NCBI GenBank assembly: GCA_002197995.1
Contig: NGZR01000001.1
Coordinates: 2,914,001-2,978,000 of the forward strand
Direction of reading: 5' to 3'
DNA from: Gaeumannomyces sp. JS-464
Lineage: Eukaryota; Ascomycota; Sordariomycetes; Magnaporthales; Magnaporthaceae
DNA: 64,000 nucleotides
The stretch's first letter is position 1, and the number at the start of each line of letters is the position of its first letter. Shown piece by piece: positions 19,692 through 31,300 of the stretch. A program made the translations under genes and the position numbers. Below the pieces are notes generated by a model. That model had not been told where the DNA came from and searched no databases. It was given only the letters and a program-made list of their open reading frames with translations.

Positions 19692-21689
19692 CTATTTAAC
19701 GTCGGTAAATCGGGATCTACCAGTCCCTGCCTCCCAAGGGGCATACGACGTGCTAGCGCTACCTAAGCTTGACACTAGGCTACATGTTGCTATCCAGGCG
19801 GCTAACAAATCAAACCATGGGGCAAGCCCAAGGCACACGGAGTTCGGGCCGCATTCCGGCGCTCCTTATTAGTGAGCGGGCAATCGGCAGTAGGGCGAAT
19901 AAACGCCAGGGCGCTGTGAGCGCAGCTGTTGGTGGTAGAGAAAGCAGTCGGCCGGCAGAGTGCCGGAAAAAGAGTAAAGCTAGGCGGGGGGACCGCAATG
20001 TTCCCCCTTAGGCCGGGCCAAAGAAAGAAAGTTTAGGGGCTGGAGGGCCAAGTTCCAACCCGGTGTTCTCCTTGTGCGTTTTGTCGCGTGTGCGTGTGTT
20101 CGACCGAGGAGGAGTCGCGTGTGTATTCGACCGAAGGGAGGTCGCGTGTGGGGGGGACGGCGGCGGCCGGGCGGCTATTCGTTCAATGTGTTCTAACTGC
20201 TTGCCGGCCTGTAGTCTTCTTGTGCGTTCGGCATCGTTTCGTCGCGTGTCGTATACCCGCGAGGCGAAAGCGAAAGGAAGTCAAAAGGCGGTTTGGTAAT
20301 GCGCGGAGGTTGGAGCATCCGATTGTCGAAGGTTTCGGCGCGCGCGAGGCGCGCCCTAGGCGATAGGGTGCAGGCCTTCCCCTCGATTGGCAATAGGCAC
20401 CCCGAAACCTTTGCCAGCCATTCTCTGCTTTTTTTAGCCCAGTTGCGTTGCCGACGTCGTTGTTAAAAGGAGTCGGAAAACGCGGGTCGAACAAAGCCAA
20501 ATGGCTTGTTAAACCCTGTTGTGCAGCCGGCTCATTTTTGGTGGCCCTAATACCAAAATGGCCGGGATTCCTTAGCGGCCACTAACAGTGGGTCCGATAG
20601 GAAAATTTTTCGGGGGGAAGGTGTGCCGGGAGAGGGGGCGAGGTTAAACGGGGAGTTTTTAGGACCACTTTTAGGTTTGGCCGGGGTTGCGGGGACTTAA
20701 CGGGCTTACTATTAGTTTAAGTAGTAAAAAAAAAAAGTGTAAATATTAAAAAAAAAAAAAAAAATAGGTAATATGCGGGTTGTTATGCTTTGTTATTATC
20801 GTTTAGCAATAGTGAAATAGTTAGTAGTTTTAACGAACGAGGTAGAAAGGAAGGGTTTTTATAACAGCCGTTTTTAATACCCGGGTTTGTTAAAAGTCAT
20901 GGCGGCGTTTGCTATAAGCCATTTGTTTTTTATTATTTAAGCCAGTTTGTAAAATATAACGTAAAAAAGGGATTTATTTTTCTCATAACGGCACGGGTTA
21001 TCGTCCTCGTGTTTAAACTTTCAGTAGTACTAGTCGAAATTCCCGTGGTTTATACGTGCGGCTGTTAATCGTTGTAATACCTTTTAATTCAATTGCAAAG
21101 CGTCCGGTAAACGTTATAGTATTAGCGGAAAGCTAATAACCTTGTATCGTTTTAAAAAGTTGCTTTCGAACTACGCGTTTTAAACGTTCCAGGTTATTTT
21201 CCAAGTTAAAATTTTAACGCCGGCCATTATTATTTTAGCGTATTAAAGTACCGGGAAAGCCGTATTAAGCTTTTTTTAACGTCGGCTTTTTCGTTTCGGA
21301 ATTTTCATATAGCCCGGAAATTAACGAACGTGTACCCGGTATTTATTTATAAAGTAATAAACCTTTTTAAAAACCTTTTGCGAGCTATTAAAAGCCGTGT
21401 TTAAAAAGTTGTTAACCGTTATAATGTTATTAAAGTATAAATGGTAAATGCAATTGTTATAATTCCGTGCTAATAGCACGGGATATAAGTTTAAAAGTTA
21501 CTTTTAAACCGTTTTATTACCTATATAACGAAAGCCAATTTCCGAAATGGAAACTGCTTTTTTTTCCCTTTTTTTCATTTTATAACATAACATTACTTCG
21601 GCACTTATTAGCTACCACCCATTAGTTTAGCTTATTACATTATTATAAAATCTTTTCCCGAAAGCGGGATTATAACCATATTGTTCACC
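19692..21689. other. Right part of island and transition into RIP-degraded DNA, no assigned gene
   Basis: 19692-20700 is GC-rich and not RIPped. Overlapping frames (20063-20299, 20088-20366 plus; 20183-20500 minus) are open only because of composition, and I recognise none of them. 20082-20150 contains three imperfect repeats of GTCGCGTGTG with TTCGACCGA between them. At 20726-20764 are two A runs, the second of 17, possibly a retrotransposed poly(A) tail. From about 20700 composition shifts to the RIP type. 20765-21689 has no clear frame and may include the leader or LTR of element E. Confidence 0.45.
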
Positions 21690-21739
21690 TTTCCCCCTTT
21701 ACCGGCAAACGCCGCCACTTTAACGACGACACTTTTAAA

Positions 21740-22760
21740 CCAAATAAACCTCGCAGCTATTATCGCGAACTTGCAAACTCGTTTAGCCGTATTCGAAAAA
21801 AAAGCTGGCTAAGTTTTAAACCGAAATTAACACAGTTTTCGTTAACTAACGCAACGAATAAAACCGTATTATCGAAACGCAAAACGCTTAGTTTAAACTC
21901 GCAAGCGACTTGCTTGTAGCTTTTAAAAAAAAACCTTTTAAAAACCCCCTTTTTTACGATAAAAACGGCTAAAGCTTTAATGCGTGGCGAAACGCTTTCG
22001 AATATAAAATAATACGAAACGCGGAATTTATTAATAATAACCGCGATTATTACGAGTACATTTAGGTTTTTTTTACCCTAACCATTTAAAAAGCGGTCCG
22101 CTCGTATTACGAAACCGGAAAACCAAGCGGTACGTACGACCCGTTGCAATTTTTTAACCACCTTGTTACCATTTTTAATAATTTTTACAAAAAGGTCGAA
22201 ATTTTATCGAAATTAAAAATATTTTAAATAAAGCGGGACAATTATTCGTTTCGTTTATTACGAAGTTTAAAACCCTATTAGTTACGGCGGGGGTATCGTA
22301 TAAATAAACGAAATTAAAATTAATTACTTTTGCTTACGCATTTAAATAAGATTTAATTCGCCGCGGTAAGTAACGAAAAATAACAATTTATTTACGCTGG
22401 TATGGTTTTTATACACCGACGTATCGCTTAAGCGTTAAAAGCGATCGATATAAATAATAAATTTAATAAAAAACCGGCAGTTTATTATACCGCATAGCAC
22501 GTAATATGCAAATTAAAAAATATATTAATAAAAAAATAAACGCGGCGAATACGAGTTTAAAAGGAAATAGCGGTTAAAAAGTACGTAAACTTAAAGCATT
22601 ATGGGTTTTTTTAAAAAGTTTTCCGCTAGCGACGCGAAATAAAAGCATATTTAAATTGCGGCAGTTAAAAATACGAAAAACGGGTGTATCGCTACCGTAG
22701 CGCGCTTCGACCTAAAACCCGCTAATAGCATAAATTACGATAACCGGCGCCGATACGGGA
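21740..22760 (+). pseudogene. Element E gag remnant
   Basis: The frame with RIP stops reads FKNPLFYDKNG, SFNAWRNAFEYKIIRNAEF and AVRSYYETGKPSGTYDPLQF, wording typical of fungal gypsy gag. A cysteine-containing segment near 22660 (LNCGS) is all that remains of a zinc knuckle. The protease region follows near 22900-23200, with a segment like LFRECxKYYI where VIPGMLEDIILG-type sequence is expected. Confidence 0.65.
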
Positions 22761-25204
22761 AAAAAATAGCTTTTAATACGAGCTTTAATTAAAAAAGAAC
22801 GCCGTAATAATAAAATAAATTAATAATTAGGAAAACACATTTTAAAAATGGAAAAACGAATTAAAAAAAATTAAACGCAATATAAACGGCCCCCCGTTTT
22901 AATCCTAATATTATTTAATTTAGCCAAATTTGTTAATGTATAAATAAATTCCGGTTGCGATTATTACGTAGCGATAAACGAAAGTTTCGCGGTAAAAATC
23001 GGGGTCGAAAAGTTCTAATTTCGAAAGCCTTAATAAATCGGCATAATTTTAAAAAGCATACCGGCGGCGATTACCTATATCGCTAAATGCGAATTAAATT
23101 TAAATAGGTAGGTATTTTTTGCTTTATTTTACATTATTCCGGGAATGCTTAAAAATATTATATTACGCTTATTATAAATAAAATATAACCGCGTAAAATT
23201 AAACGCGGTAAGTGGCTTTTTTCGAATCAAAGCTGTTAAAAAATTATTAATTTAAAAGTTACGCATTTAACTAAACAGCGGTAAACGTTTAAATATGGTA
23301 ATCGGTAGCATTTTCGCAGTAACGTGTTAAAAATAACGCCGAAATCCAACCTACGAATACGAATTCGCAATTACGTTATTAAAAAAAATAACACGAATTT
23401 TGCTAACGTTCGTAATAATTACGGATTAATTTTAAACTATAATTAAACTACTTTTAAAATTACGGAAATTTACGAACCTTTTTAATAAAGGTAAAGCATT
23501 AGCTTTACCGCTATACCGGGGTAATTTAAACTATTATATTTTATTAAAAAAGGATATTAACGGAAATAAACCGGAATTTCCTTATAACCGATTGTATAAT
23601 ATGCTTAAAAATTAACTTTTAAAATTACGCCGTTAAATTATAAACCTTATAAATAAAGGTTAAATTTAAACCAGTTCGTTACCGGCCGTAATACTAATTT
23701 TTATAAAAAAAAAAGCGATAAGCAATTAGCGTTTATACGTGGATTGCCGCGCATTTAATACGATTATATAGCAAAACCGCTACCCGTTTTCGTTAGTAAA
23801 AAAAACACTCCGCTTTTTAATTAAAGCGAAATAGTTTACTAAAGTTAACGTACGTTTCGCTTTTTACAAAATACGCGTGGCAAAAGGAAATAAGCATTTA
23901 ATTGCATTTCGTATAAAGTTCGGCCTATCCGAATAACTAGTATATTTATTTGGTTTAACAAGTGCTTTTACCACTTTTTAACGTTATATTAACGGCGTAT
24001 TAGCCGATATTTTAAACGATTTCGTATCGGCTTATTTGGATAACGTGCTTATTTTTTTTTCGGGGTTACGTAAAAACCATATAAGTGGAATACGCGAAAT
24101 TTTTTAACGGTTTCGCAAAGCCAAATTTAATTTAAATTTAAACAAAAGCAAGTTCGCAATGTAAAAAGTTACATATTTAAATTTTATTAGTAAAATAAAA
24201 AAAAGGATTTAAGTAAACCTGGAAAAAAAGTTCGTGCTATCCGCGAATAAAAAGCGTTAAAAAAACTAAAAGGATTTTATAAGTTTTTAAGCTTCGCAAA
24301 CTTTTACCGAGGTTTTATTAACAAATATTTCAATTTAGCAATACTATTAATAGCATTAACGAAAAAAAAGCAGCGTTTAATTAAATAAAAAAAATCGATA
24401 TAACATTCGAAAAATTTAAATTAACTTTTATACACGCTTTTATTTTAACGTAATACGATTTTAAATTAAACGCGAAAGTTAAAACGGATTATTCCGGCGC
24501 GGTATTAAAAAAATGCCTTTTTTAATTTAATAAAAACGGGATTTAGTAATTAATCGCTTTTTATTTAATAAAGCTTAAAAATAGCTAGCGAAATTATATT
24601 ATTTATAATAAAAAGCTATTAGCTGTAATCGTTTGCATTAAAATATAAGAATTAAAACTTCGCAACGTTAACAAACCATTTTTAATTTAAACAAATTATA
24701 AAACTTTAAAATACTTTTTTAAACAGCGAAAAATGTTCGAACGATAAATGCGTTAAATTAAAACATTGTTAAAATTTAATTACAATTTGTAATATAAATT
24801 AAAAAAATACGTTATTTTACAAAACGTTTTATTTCGAAAAAAGCAAAACGAATCGATAATATAATAAAAAATAATAATTTTTTTATTTAACTTACCCCTT
24901 AACCACCGTAATTATATTAAAAACGGAAAAAAACGCAAACTACGAAAATAACATTTGCTCGCCCCGAATCCGGTATTTTGCTATTAAGCATATAGCTTTT
25001 CCGTAAAACGAATATAATAAAGTTATAAAAAAAACGCTACGTTAAAATTTCATTTACAAAACGAAATTAAACGCAATTTAATAAAACACGCGCAAATTCC
25101 TATTTAAAACTAATATTAAAACATAAATTATAAACTGTTTTATTAACGCGTAAAAACTTTTATAATATAAAAAACGTTTAAAATTTTCGGGTTAAAAGCT
25201 ATTA

Positions 25205-27064
25205 ACGTAATTTACAAGTAAGTGGCGCACATAAGTAAATGGCGCGTTTTCCAATGCGACGCGTGTTTTTCATTTCCAACTCCAATTTCTTAACAACCAC
25301 AAATGGCGTCGATATTTACCGAAGCGAAAATTGTTCTTGCCATACGGGCAATCTAATCCAATGTAACATTAAATATGCGTTCGGCAGCCAAAATTTACGA
25401 CGTTTTTAAAACCACGCTGCGTCGCCGACGCGCTGGCCAAACTGCTCGACGGGATTACGTATCCAAATTACGGAAATTAACGGAATCCGAAAAGGATACG
25501 CTTATAAAATACATACTCGAGCTGGATTCGCGAGCATTCCCTCCCCGGCTTTTTAATGTTAAAAATATAGCCAACCGATTGCTCGCCGAACGCGACGCGA
25601 GCGCCGTCGGTAAAAACTAAGTCGCGAACTTCGTTAAACGCCGCGCAAAGCTCGGTACGCGCTGGATTCGAAAGTACGATTACTAAAAAGCCAAATGCGA
25701 AAATCCCAAGCTCGTTTTTGCGTAATTCGACTTTATACGGAATACTATAGCTAAATATAGCATTTTGGATAACGATATTTACAATTTCGACGAAACCGGC
25801 TTTTTTATAGGCATAATCGTTACCGTTATGGTTATTATAACATTAAAAGGCCGTAATAAAGCAAAGCTGGTTTAACTTGGCAACCGGAAATGGGTTACGA
25901 TTATTCCAAAGGTTAACTATTGCGGTTAAGCGATTTTTTTTTTTTTATCGTTAAAAGGTAATACCATTTGGCCAATTGGTATTCGAAAATAAGCTTTCCA
26001 CGCGATTGGGTTATTTTAATAAATGCTAACGGGTAAATTACAAACGAGCTCGGCTTAAAATGGATTTAGCATTTCGATAAACATATTACGTCGCGCATAA
26101 AAAGCAACCATCGTTTGTTAATGCTAAACGGATACGAAAGCTATTATTCGACGGATTTCGAACTTTATTATTAAAAATATAACATTATTACGTTTTGCAT
26201 GCTTTTGCATTCGTTTTACTTTTTTTAACCGTTTAACGTTAAATGTTTTAGCCCGTTAAAAAAAGCGTACGGTTAATAAATCGAAAGCTTAATAAAGTTA
26301 CACATTAACCACGTAATTAAAATCGAGTTCCTTTCGGCGTTTAAAGCGGCATTTTTTAACTTTATAACTGAAAAAAATATTTAAAAAGGTTTTTAAAAAG
26401 CTGGCTTTACTTTTTTTAATCCGGATTCGGTTTTAAAAAAGCTGGATGTAAAATTACGAATTTTAACTTCCTTAAAAAAGCTTTTAAACAACGCCGAACT
26501 TTGGACTTTTAAAACGCTTTAAACAGTTAAAAACGCAACTTCGCAATCCGAATATATTAAAACTCGGATTTTTAATTACTAAAACAGTTTTCCGTTATTT
26601 ATGCTAGCGGCTATGGACTAGCTTGCGAAAAGGACGAGTTTAATAATGCATTAAATGGCCTTTTTTAAAGCCGAAGTTGCTTCGCTACGCAAAGCGAACG
26701 AAGCATTAAGCAAACGCCGGAAGGCCAAAAAAACACGTGTTCGATAAAAAAGGTTACATATTGTTAAAAAAATACGAAATATTTTGGATTAGCAAAACCT
26801 AAATGGGTAGTTATAGCAAAAAATGCGCGATTATAAGGGTTAAAAAAGGAAGGCGACGATAACTCGTCGGCGATATAACACGTGCGGTAAAACCGGACAT
26901 AATACGCGCATTTGCCAAAAGGAAGTAAAAACGTTCGATATATACAATTCCGAGTAGTTTAAATGAATTTCTGGCGTTATTAGGTTGGCATGCGCGTCGA
27001 TTAACTAAAAGTCCAGTGTAAGTGCGCCATTTACTTATGTGCGCCATTTATTTGTAAATTACGT
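25205..27064 (+). mobile_element. pogo/Fot1-type DNA transposon 1, complete but degraded
   Basis: 1860 bases flanked by TA on both sides (25203-25204 and 27065-27066), as expected of Tc1/mariner-pogo elements. Terminal inverted repeats begin ACGTAATTTACAA on both ends and continue with two direct units of AAGTAAATGGCGC. The interior matches pogo 2 and pogo 3 closely, but the terminal repeats do not. It lies inside pol of element E and shows fewer RIP changes on its left end than E itself. Confidence 0.9.
25375..26950 (+). pseudogene. pogo 1 transposase, CENP-B-type HTH plus DDE, broken
   Basis: The N-terminal part is still open for 81 codons (25375-25620). It carries a helix-turn-helix region with LTESEKDTLIKYILELDSRA, FPPRLFNVKNIANRLLAERD and GKN, the CENP-B/Tc5-type DNA-binding signature of Fot1 transposases. 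The DDE domain follows near 25780 (NFDETGFFIG, with the first catalytic Asp), then KLVQLGNRKWVTIIPKVN and segments up to 26500, with many stops. The C-terminal knuckle near 26870-26930 reads NTCGKTGHNTRIC, with the first Cys position changed to Tyr. This enzyme would cut and paste at TA dinucleotides. Confidence 0.85.
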
Positions 27065-28400
27065 TAATAACTATAACAATTTAAAAAGTTTACGTTTCGC
27101 TAATTATAAATACGTAAATAAAAATAACACGTTTAAAATATTATACCGAAATTACTATTAAAAAGGTGTAATACGGGATATAACGCGTTTTGTACGTAAT
27201 TGCGACATTTACCGCAAATCCCGACTTTTAAAACTAGCAAAACAAGGTTTTTTCCGCCTTTTTTTTAATACCGAACTAATATTAGAAAATAATTTCGATC
27301 GATTTTATAACGGAATTGCCCGCGAATGATAAAAGCTTGAAATATTTAATAGTAATTATAAATAAATTGTTAAAATACGTTTAACTCGAAGCAATGCATA
27401 TAATAAGCGTTAAAATATGCGCGATACGGTTTTGTAATACGTGGTAAAAATTCCGGGAATGCTTTAACCATATTATTTCGGATAAAAGTTTTAATTAAGT
27501 TAAAACTTTTACATAAAATTTTGCTTTTAAATCGGTATTAACCAGCTTTTTTTAACAGCGTTTTACTTTTAAATAAACGAAAGTATAAAACGGGCGAATT
27601 AAAAATATAATATTATTTAAAATATTTTATCGTTTTTTTATAAAAAGACTGGTTTTTATATTTAAACGTTTGCTAATTAGTTTTAAATAATTGAAATTTA
27701 ACCGTAATAAGGTTTAATTTTAACCGATTACTATTTAATTTCGATATTAACTTTTTATTTAAAAAGGCACTAGCAATTAAAACGTTAATAACAAGTAAAA
27801 AAACACAAGCAATCGCGTTTTTAGCACATTTAAAAAAAAGGTTAAAAATAGCCAGGGTCGTAATAGCATTTATATAATAATAATAATAAAAAGCCGATAC
27901 GAACAAATTTTAACGTTTAGCAAAAAAGTTTAAAAAAGGCGATAAAGTTTAACTTTTATTCCGTAATATAAAAATAAACCAGCTTAGTAAAAACTTAAAC
28001 TAAATAATAAATAAGTTCGAAATAATAATAATTTTTAACCTATTTAAAATTATTTTAAACGTATTAAAAGGTATTTACCTTAACTTTTATATCGAATTAA
28101 TATAACGCGTAATAAATAACCTGCTTTTAAATTAGTAAAATACTAATACGCGACCCGGATTAATGCTAATACTATTACTGGAAAACGGAAAGCTTTAAAA
28201 AAAGCATTTAGTAAAAAAATCCTGGTTGTAAAAAACGTTAAAAGCAAAGGAAAAAAATAAAAGCTAGTAAAATAAACCGGTTACGATAAGGTAAATTGGT
28301 ACCTATTAAAACTTTTTAAAAAAAATAACGGCGTTAAACGAGTTTAAAACCTAATAAAGTGATATTTAAAAAAACGACGGGCCGTACTTAAATAGTAATA

Positions 28401-29651
28401 AAAACCGCAAAAACCGAAAAGAACGTTTATTTAAATAATAATAAAAATACGTTAAAAACGCGTTACGCGGGCAAGCGATAGGAAAAACGGGAACGTAACG
28501 CGCTATTATAAAAAAAAACTAACTATACGGGTTAACCCGAACTAATATTTGGAAAAAAAAGCGCTAAACGCACGCGACGATTAAAAAAAAAAGCACGCAC
28601 CGAACTTAACTATGCGGGCATATAAGCTTAACATTATAAAATAAAATAAAAAGCACGCCGGTTCCGCTACGGTAAACACGCCGGCCTGATACGGTAAAAA
28701 CGAAAGGTTAAAACGCTAGTAATAAAAGAATAACACGCAGTTAAACCACACTTTTACTCGTGCGCGTTATAGCATTTACTTTTATCCGACGTGTTAACGC
28801 TAGCGTTAAAAGATACACTTTACGGGTATTTTTTTAAAACCGACGTTTAACAACCTCGCGGGCGAAACGCTTTTAACGCTTTTAAATGCAACGACGGTTT
28901 TACGCAAACGCGTTAATCGGCGACGCGGGCTCGTTAACGGGCCGAATAAAACGCGCAAAACGCGAAACTTCCTTAAAAAAATAACCCGGGGTAAAAAGCG
29001 CGGAACCGGCGGGGTTATTGCGTATAACGTTCGTAAAAGTGCTAATAACGGCTAGGAATTAAATATCGCGCTTTTTTTAACGACGCGAAGCCGTTTCGTT
29101 TTAATGCTAAACGCGGGTTAAGTAAAAAACGCTTAAGCAAAAGGAAAAACACCGGGTTCGTAACGTATAGCGAAAAATTGGAAACCGCGGGCAAAATAGT
29201 TTTGCATTTGCTGTTAGCTTTAGCCGTAACGGGAAAAAATGCCTAAAATAAAGGGTAAAACGAGCTTATTACCCGCATTTGGTAGGTTTTAAACCTGCTA
29301 CTAAGCCAGCTTTTAATTAACGCGGTTTAGCTTTTGTTATTAATATTAACAAGTAAATAAAAAAAGCGAGAAAGGATAAACCGTTTACTTTTAACGGAAA
29401 TAACTTTTTTAGTTTCGTAATGCGCGTTATTAATAAAAAACGCAAGTATATCGCGGCGAGCACGGCGTAAAAACGGCCGAATGCGCGTACGCGGTATCCA
29501 AAATATAACAAGGCTTGGATTTGCTATAACGGTAACGGTTATAAGTTTAACTAAAACGGCGTTTAACGCACAATACTTACCCGGTGGTTTTAACTTTTAA
29601 AAAGTAATTATTACATTCGAAATCGATATGGTCGAAAGCCGCGTGCTCGTT
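28401..29651 (-). pseudogene. Ty1/copia-like element G, block 3 (integrase region)
   Basis: Minus-strand continuation of block 2 across gypsy copy B. Frame wording near 29480-29340 (RIRPFLRRARRDILAFFINNAHYETKK in pieces across frames) resembles the copia integrase core. The 64-codon open frame at 29317-29511 is part of it or an adjacent frame. The left end meets element E, and the RT and RNase H expected next are not found. The copia assignment is an inference from the joined blocks rather than from this block alone. TSD base set TCGTT lies at 29647-29651. Confidence 0.4.
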
Positions 29652-30128
29652 TGTTACGACCAGCATGCAAGCCCTAAGATAGCAAGACGGGAAGGGCTTT
29701 AAATAGGGCTTTTGCCCCGCATTAAAACACGTAAAGTTACGTAATCCAAAAGGGATTTGTAAATTTATAATAGCCTAAAAACAAAGCGACAAATCCAAAA
29801 AGGATTTGTGGATTTGTAATAGTTTAAAAATAAAGCGATAAATTTAAAAAGGATTTATAAATTTGTAATAACCTAGGGATAAAGTTACAAATTTAAACAA
29901 TTGCTAGGATAAAAGTAATATATATAAAAAAATGGATTTCCTTTTTATTTTAAGTAATTTTAATTAAAGCTTCGGCATTAATTAACTTAAATTAGCTTTT
30001 AAACACCTTTTAAGGTAAGCAGTTAAATTATCTTGTTAAATTACGTGTTTTTTTATTAACTAAACTAGTATACTATCCTTTTTACCCCCGAAATGCTTTA
30101 CTTTAAAAGCAAACCTTTAATTATAACA
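29652..30128 (+). repeat. 5' LTR of copy B
   Basis: TGTTACGACC start and TATAACA end, forming short inverted ends, 477 bases. It contains about three subunits around CAAATCCAAAAAGGATTTGT, more than the LTRs of C and D (about 405 bases). The primer-binding region directly after is TTTTAACTAATTTTATTTAA, RIP-altered, and does not match the 3' end of the carried tRNA-like genes. Confidence 0.95.
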
Positions 30129-31300
30129 TTTTAACTAATTTTATTTAATACCTCGTTTAAAGGAAAAACAGTATAATTATAGCAAACAGCAATAAAAAGC
30201 TTAAAAAGGAAAAAACCACGGTTTTTACCTTTAACAGTGTTAAATACGACTTTAACGAAACCGCTAATACGGCTAGTTTTTTTAAGCTTATAACGGACGA
30301 AATCGTTAAAAGTTAAGCCGAAGTAAAGCAATTTACTACGAAGTTGGTATCTTTTAAAACACTTATCGCAATTCGAGCGTATAAATTTCCGTCCCCGGAT
30401 TTTTACAAAAGGGAAAACGGCAAACTTAAAACGTTTTTTACCAAATGCAAAAGCTATTTTACATTTTACAAACAGCAATTTGTAAGCGAGGAATAAAAGG
30501 TTACTTACGCTATTACCAAATTAAACGGCAAAGTAAAAAAATGGTTTTACTAAAACGATTATTTTAAAAAGTATAAAAATAACTAAAAAGCTATTAAGCT
30601 TATTTTCGCCAATTTCGAAACTTTCGGAAAAAAGGTTGGAAAAATGATTAAAATAATTAACGAAACCCAAATCGCAAAAAGAAATTTGCTAGCTTTTAAA
30701 TAGCAAAAGCTCGTAGCTAAATACGCAGCGAACTTTTAACGAATTAGCATTAAGTTTAATTAAAACGACGCTACGTTAATATTGCACTTTTATAACAGGT
30801 TGCGTAAAAACGTAAAAAATAAACTTACGAAATAAAATCGCTTTAAGTTTTTTACAAATTACGTTAAAAACGCGGTCCGCATTAGCGATAAATTATACAA
30901 ACGATAATAAAAAAAAAGATATGGTTTTAAAAATGCGGTATAAAGTAATAAAGCTAATTAAAAAAAGGCTAAATAATAACCTATTACGGTTTACGAAACT
31001 TATTTAAAGCTTATAAATTTTAATGCGGGAGCCGCTTATTAGCATAAAAGTAGCAAAAAGGTAAAAAGCAAAACCCGAAAAACGGGAAATGCTTTAAATG
31101 CGGCTAAACCGGTTACGTTAAAGCTAATTGTTTTTAATAAAATAATAACGGTTAAATAACTAACTTTTAACGAACGCGGGAAAGCTTGATATAAAAAAAA
31201 CTATATCCCGGAACGGCGTGCAATTAAACGGGTTATTACGACGAATTATATACTATATACTAATCCGATAAAAAGGTTACCGAATGGTATTTTCGGAAAT
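30129..31300 (+). pseudogene. Copy B gag remnant
   Basis: The plus frame with RIP stops includes FPSPDFYKRENGKLKTFFTK, VTYAITKLNGKVKKWFY and HFYNRLRKNVKNKL, typical of Ty3/gypsy gag. The zinc knuckle at 31090-31131 has Tyr instead of His (CFKCG-stop-TGYVKANC), a C-to-T change. The 115-codon minus-strand frame at 30131-30478 is a shadow. Confidence 0.85.

Larger units (their letters stand above)
21690..28400 (+). mobile_element. Ty3/gypsy chromovirus-type element E, RIP-degraded, split by pogo 1
   Basis: Plus-strand gag, protease, RT, RNase H, integrase and chromodomain in order, interrupted at 25203 by a pogo element. Different in sequence from copies A-D and F. I found no LTR pair, so both outer limits are approximate. 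The right limit is where minus-strand copia-like sequence (G) begins. E probably inserted in or replaced part of G, because G's RT region should lie there and is missing. Confidence 0.7.
22760..28400 (+). pseudogene. Element E pol remnant, interrupted at 25205-27064
   Basis: RT is at about 23840-24250: AFRIKFGLSE, FGLTSAFTTF, then the active-site box YLDN at 24033-24044, with the second Asp lost by a RIP-type change. RNase H is near 24470-24720 (KTDYSGAVLKK; YNKKLLAVIVCIK). Integrase resumes after pogo 1 from about 27067 with an N-terminal zinc-binding-like region. A chromodomain remnant near 28230-28340 reads KLVK, TGYDKVNWYLLKLF. Stops are dense throughout. Confidence 0.65.

Noticed and set aside
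20063..20500. Overlapping Arg/Cys-rich frames of 66-105 codons
   Set aside because: Three or more frames are open at once in GC-rich repetitive sequence; no domain, start context or neighbour supports any of them.
29652..30160. Possibility that the carried tRNA is the element's own reverse-transcription primer
   Set aside because: The sequence after the 5' LTR of B and C (TTTTAACTAATTTTATTT) does not resemble the complement of the tRNA-like 3' ends (CACGACC, TGCGACC), even allowing RIP changes.
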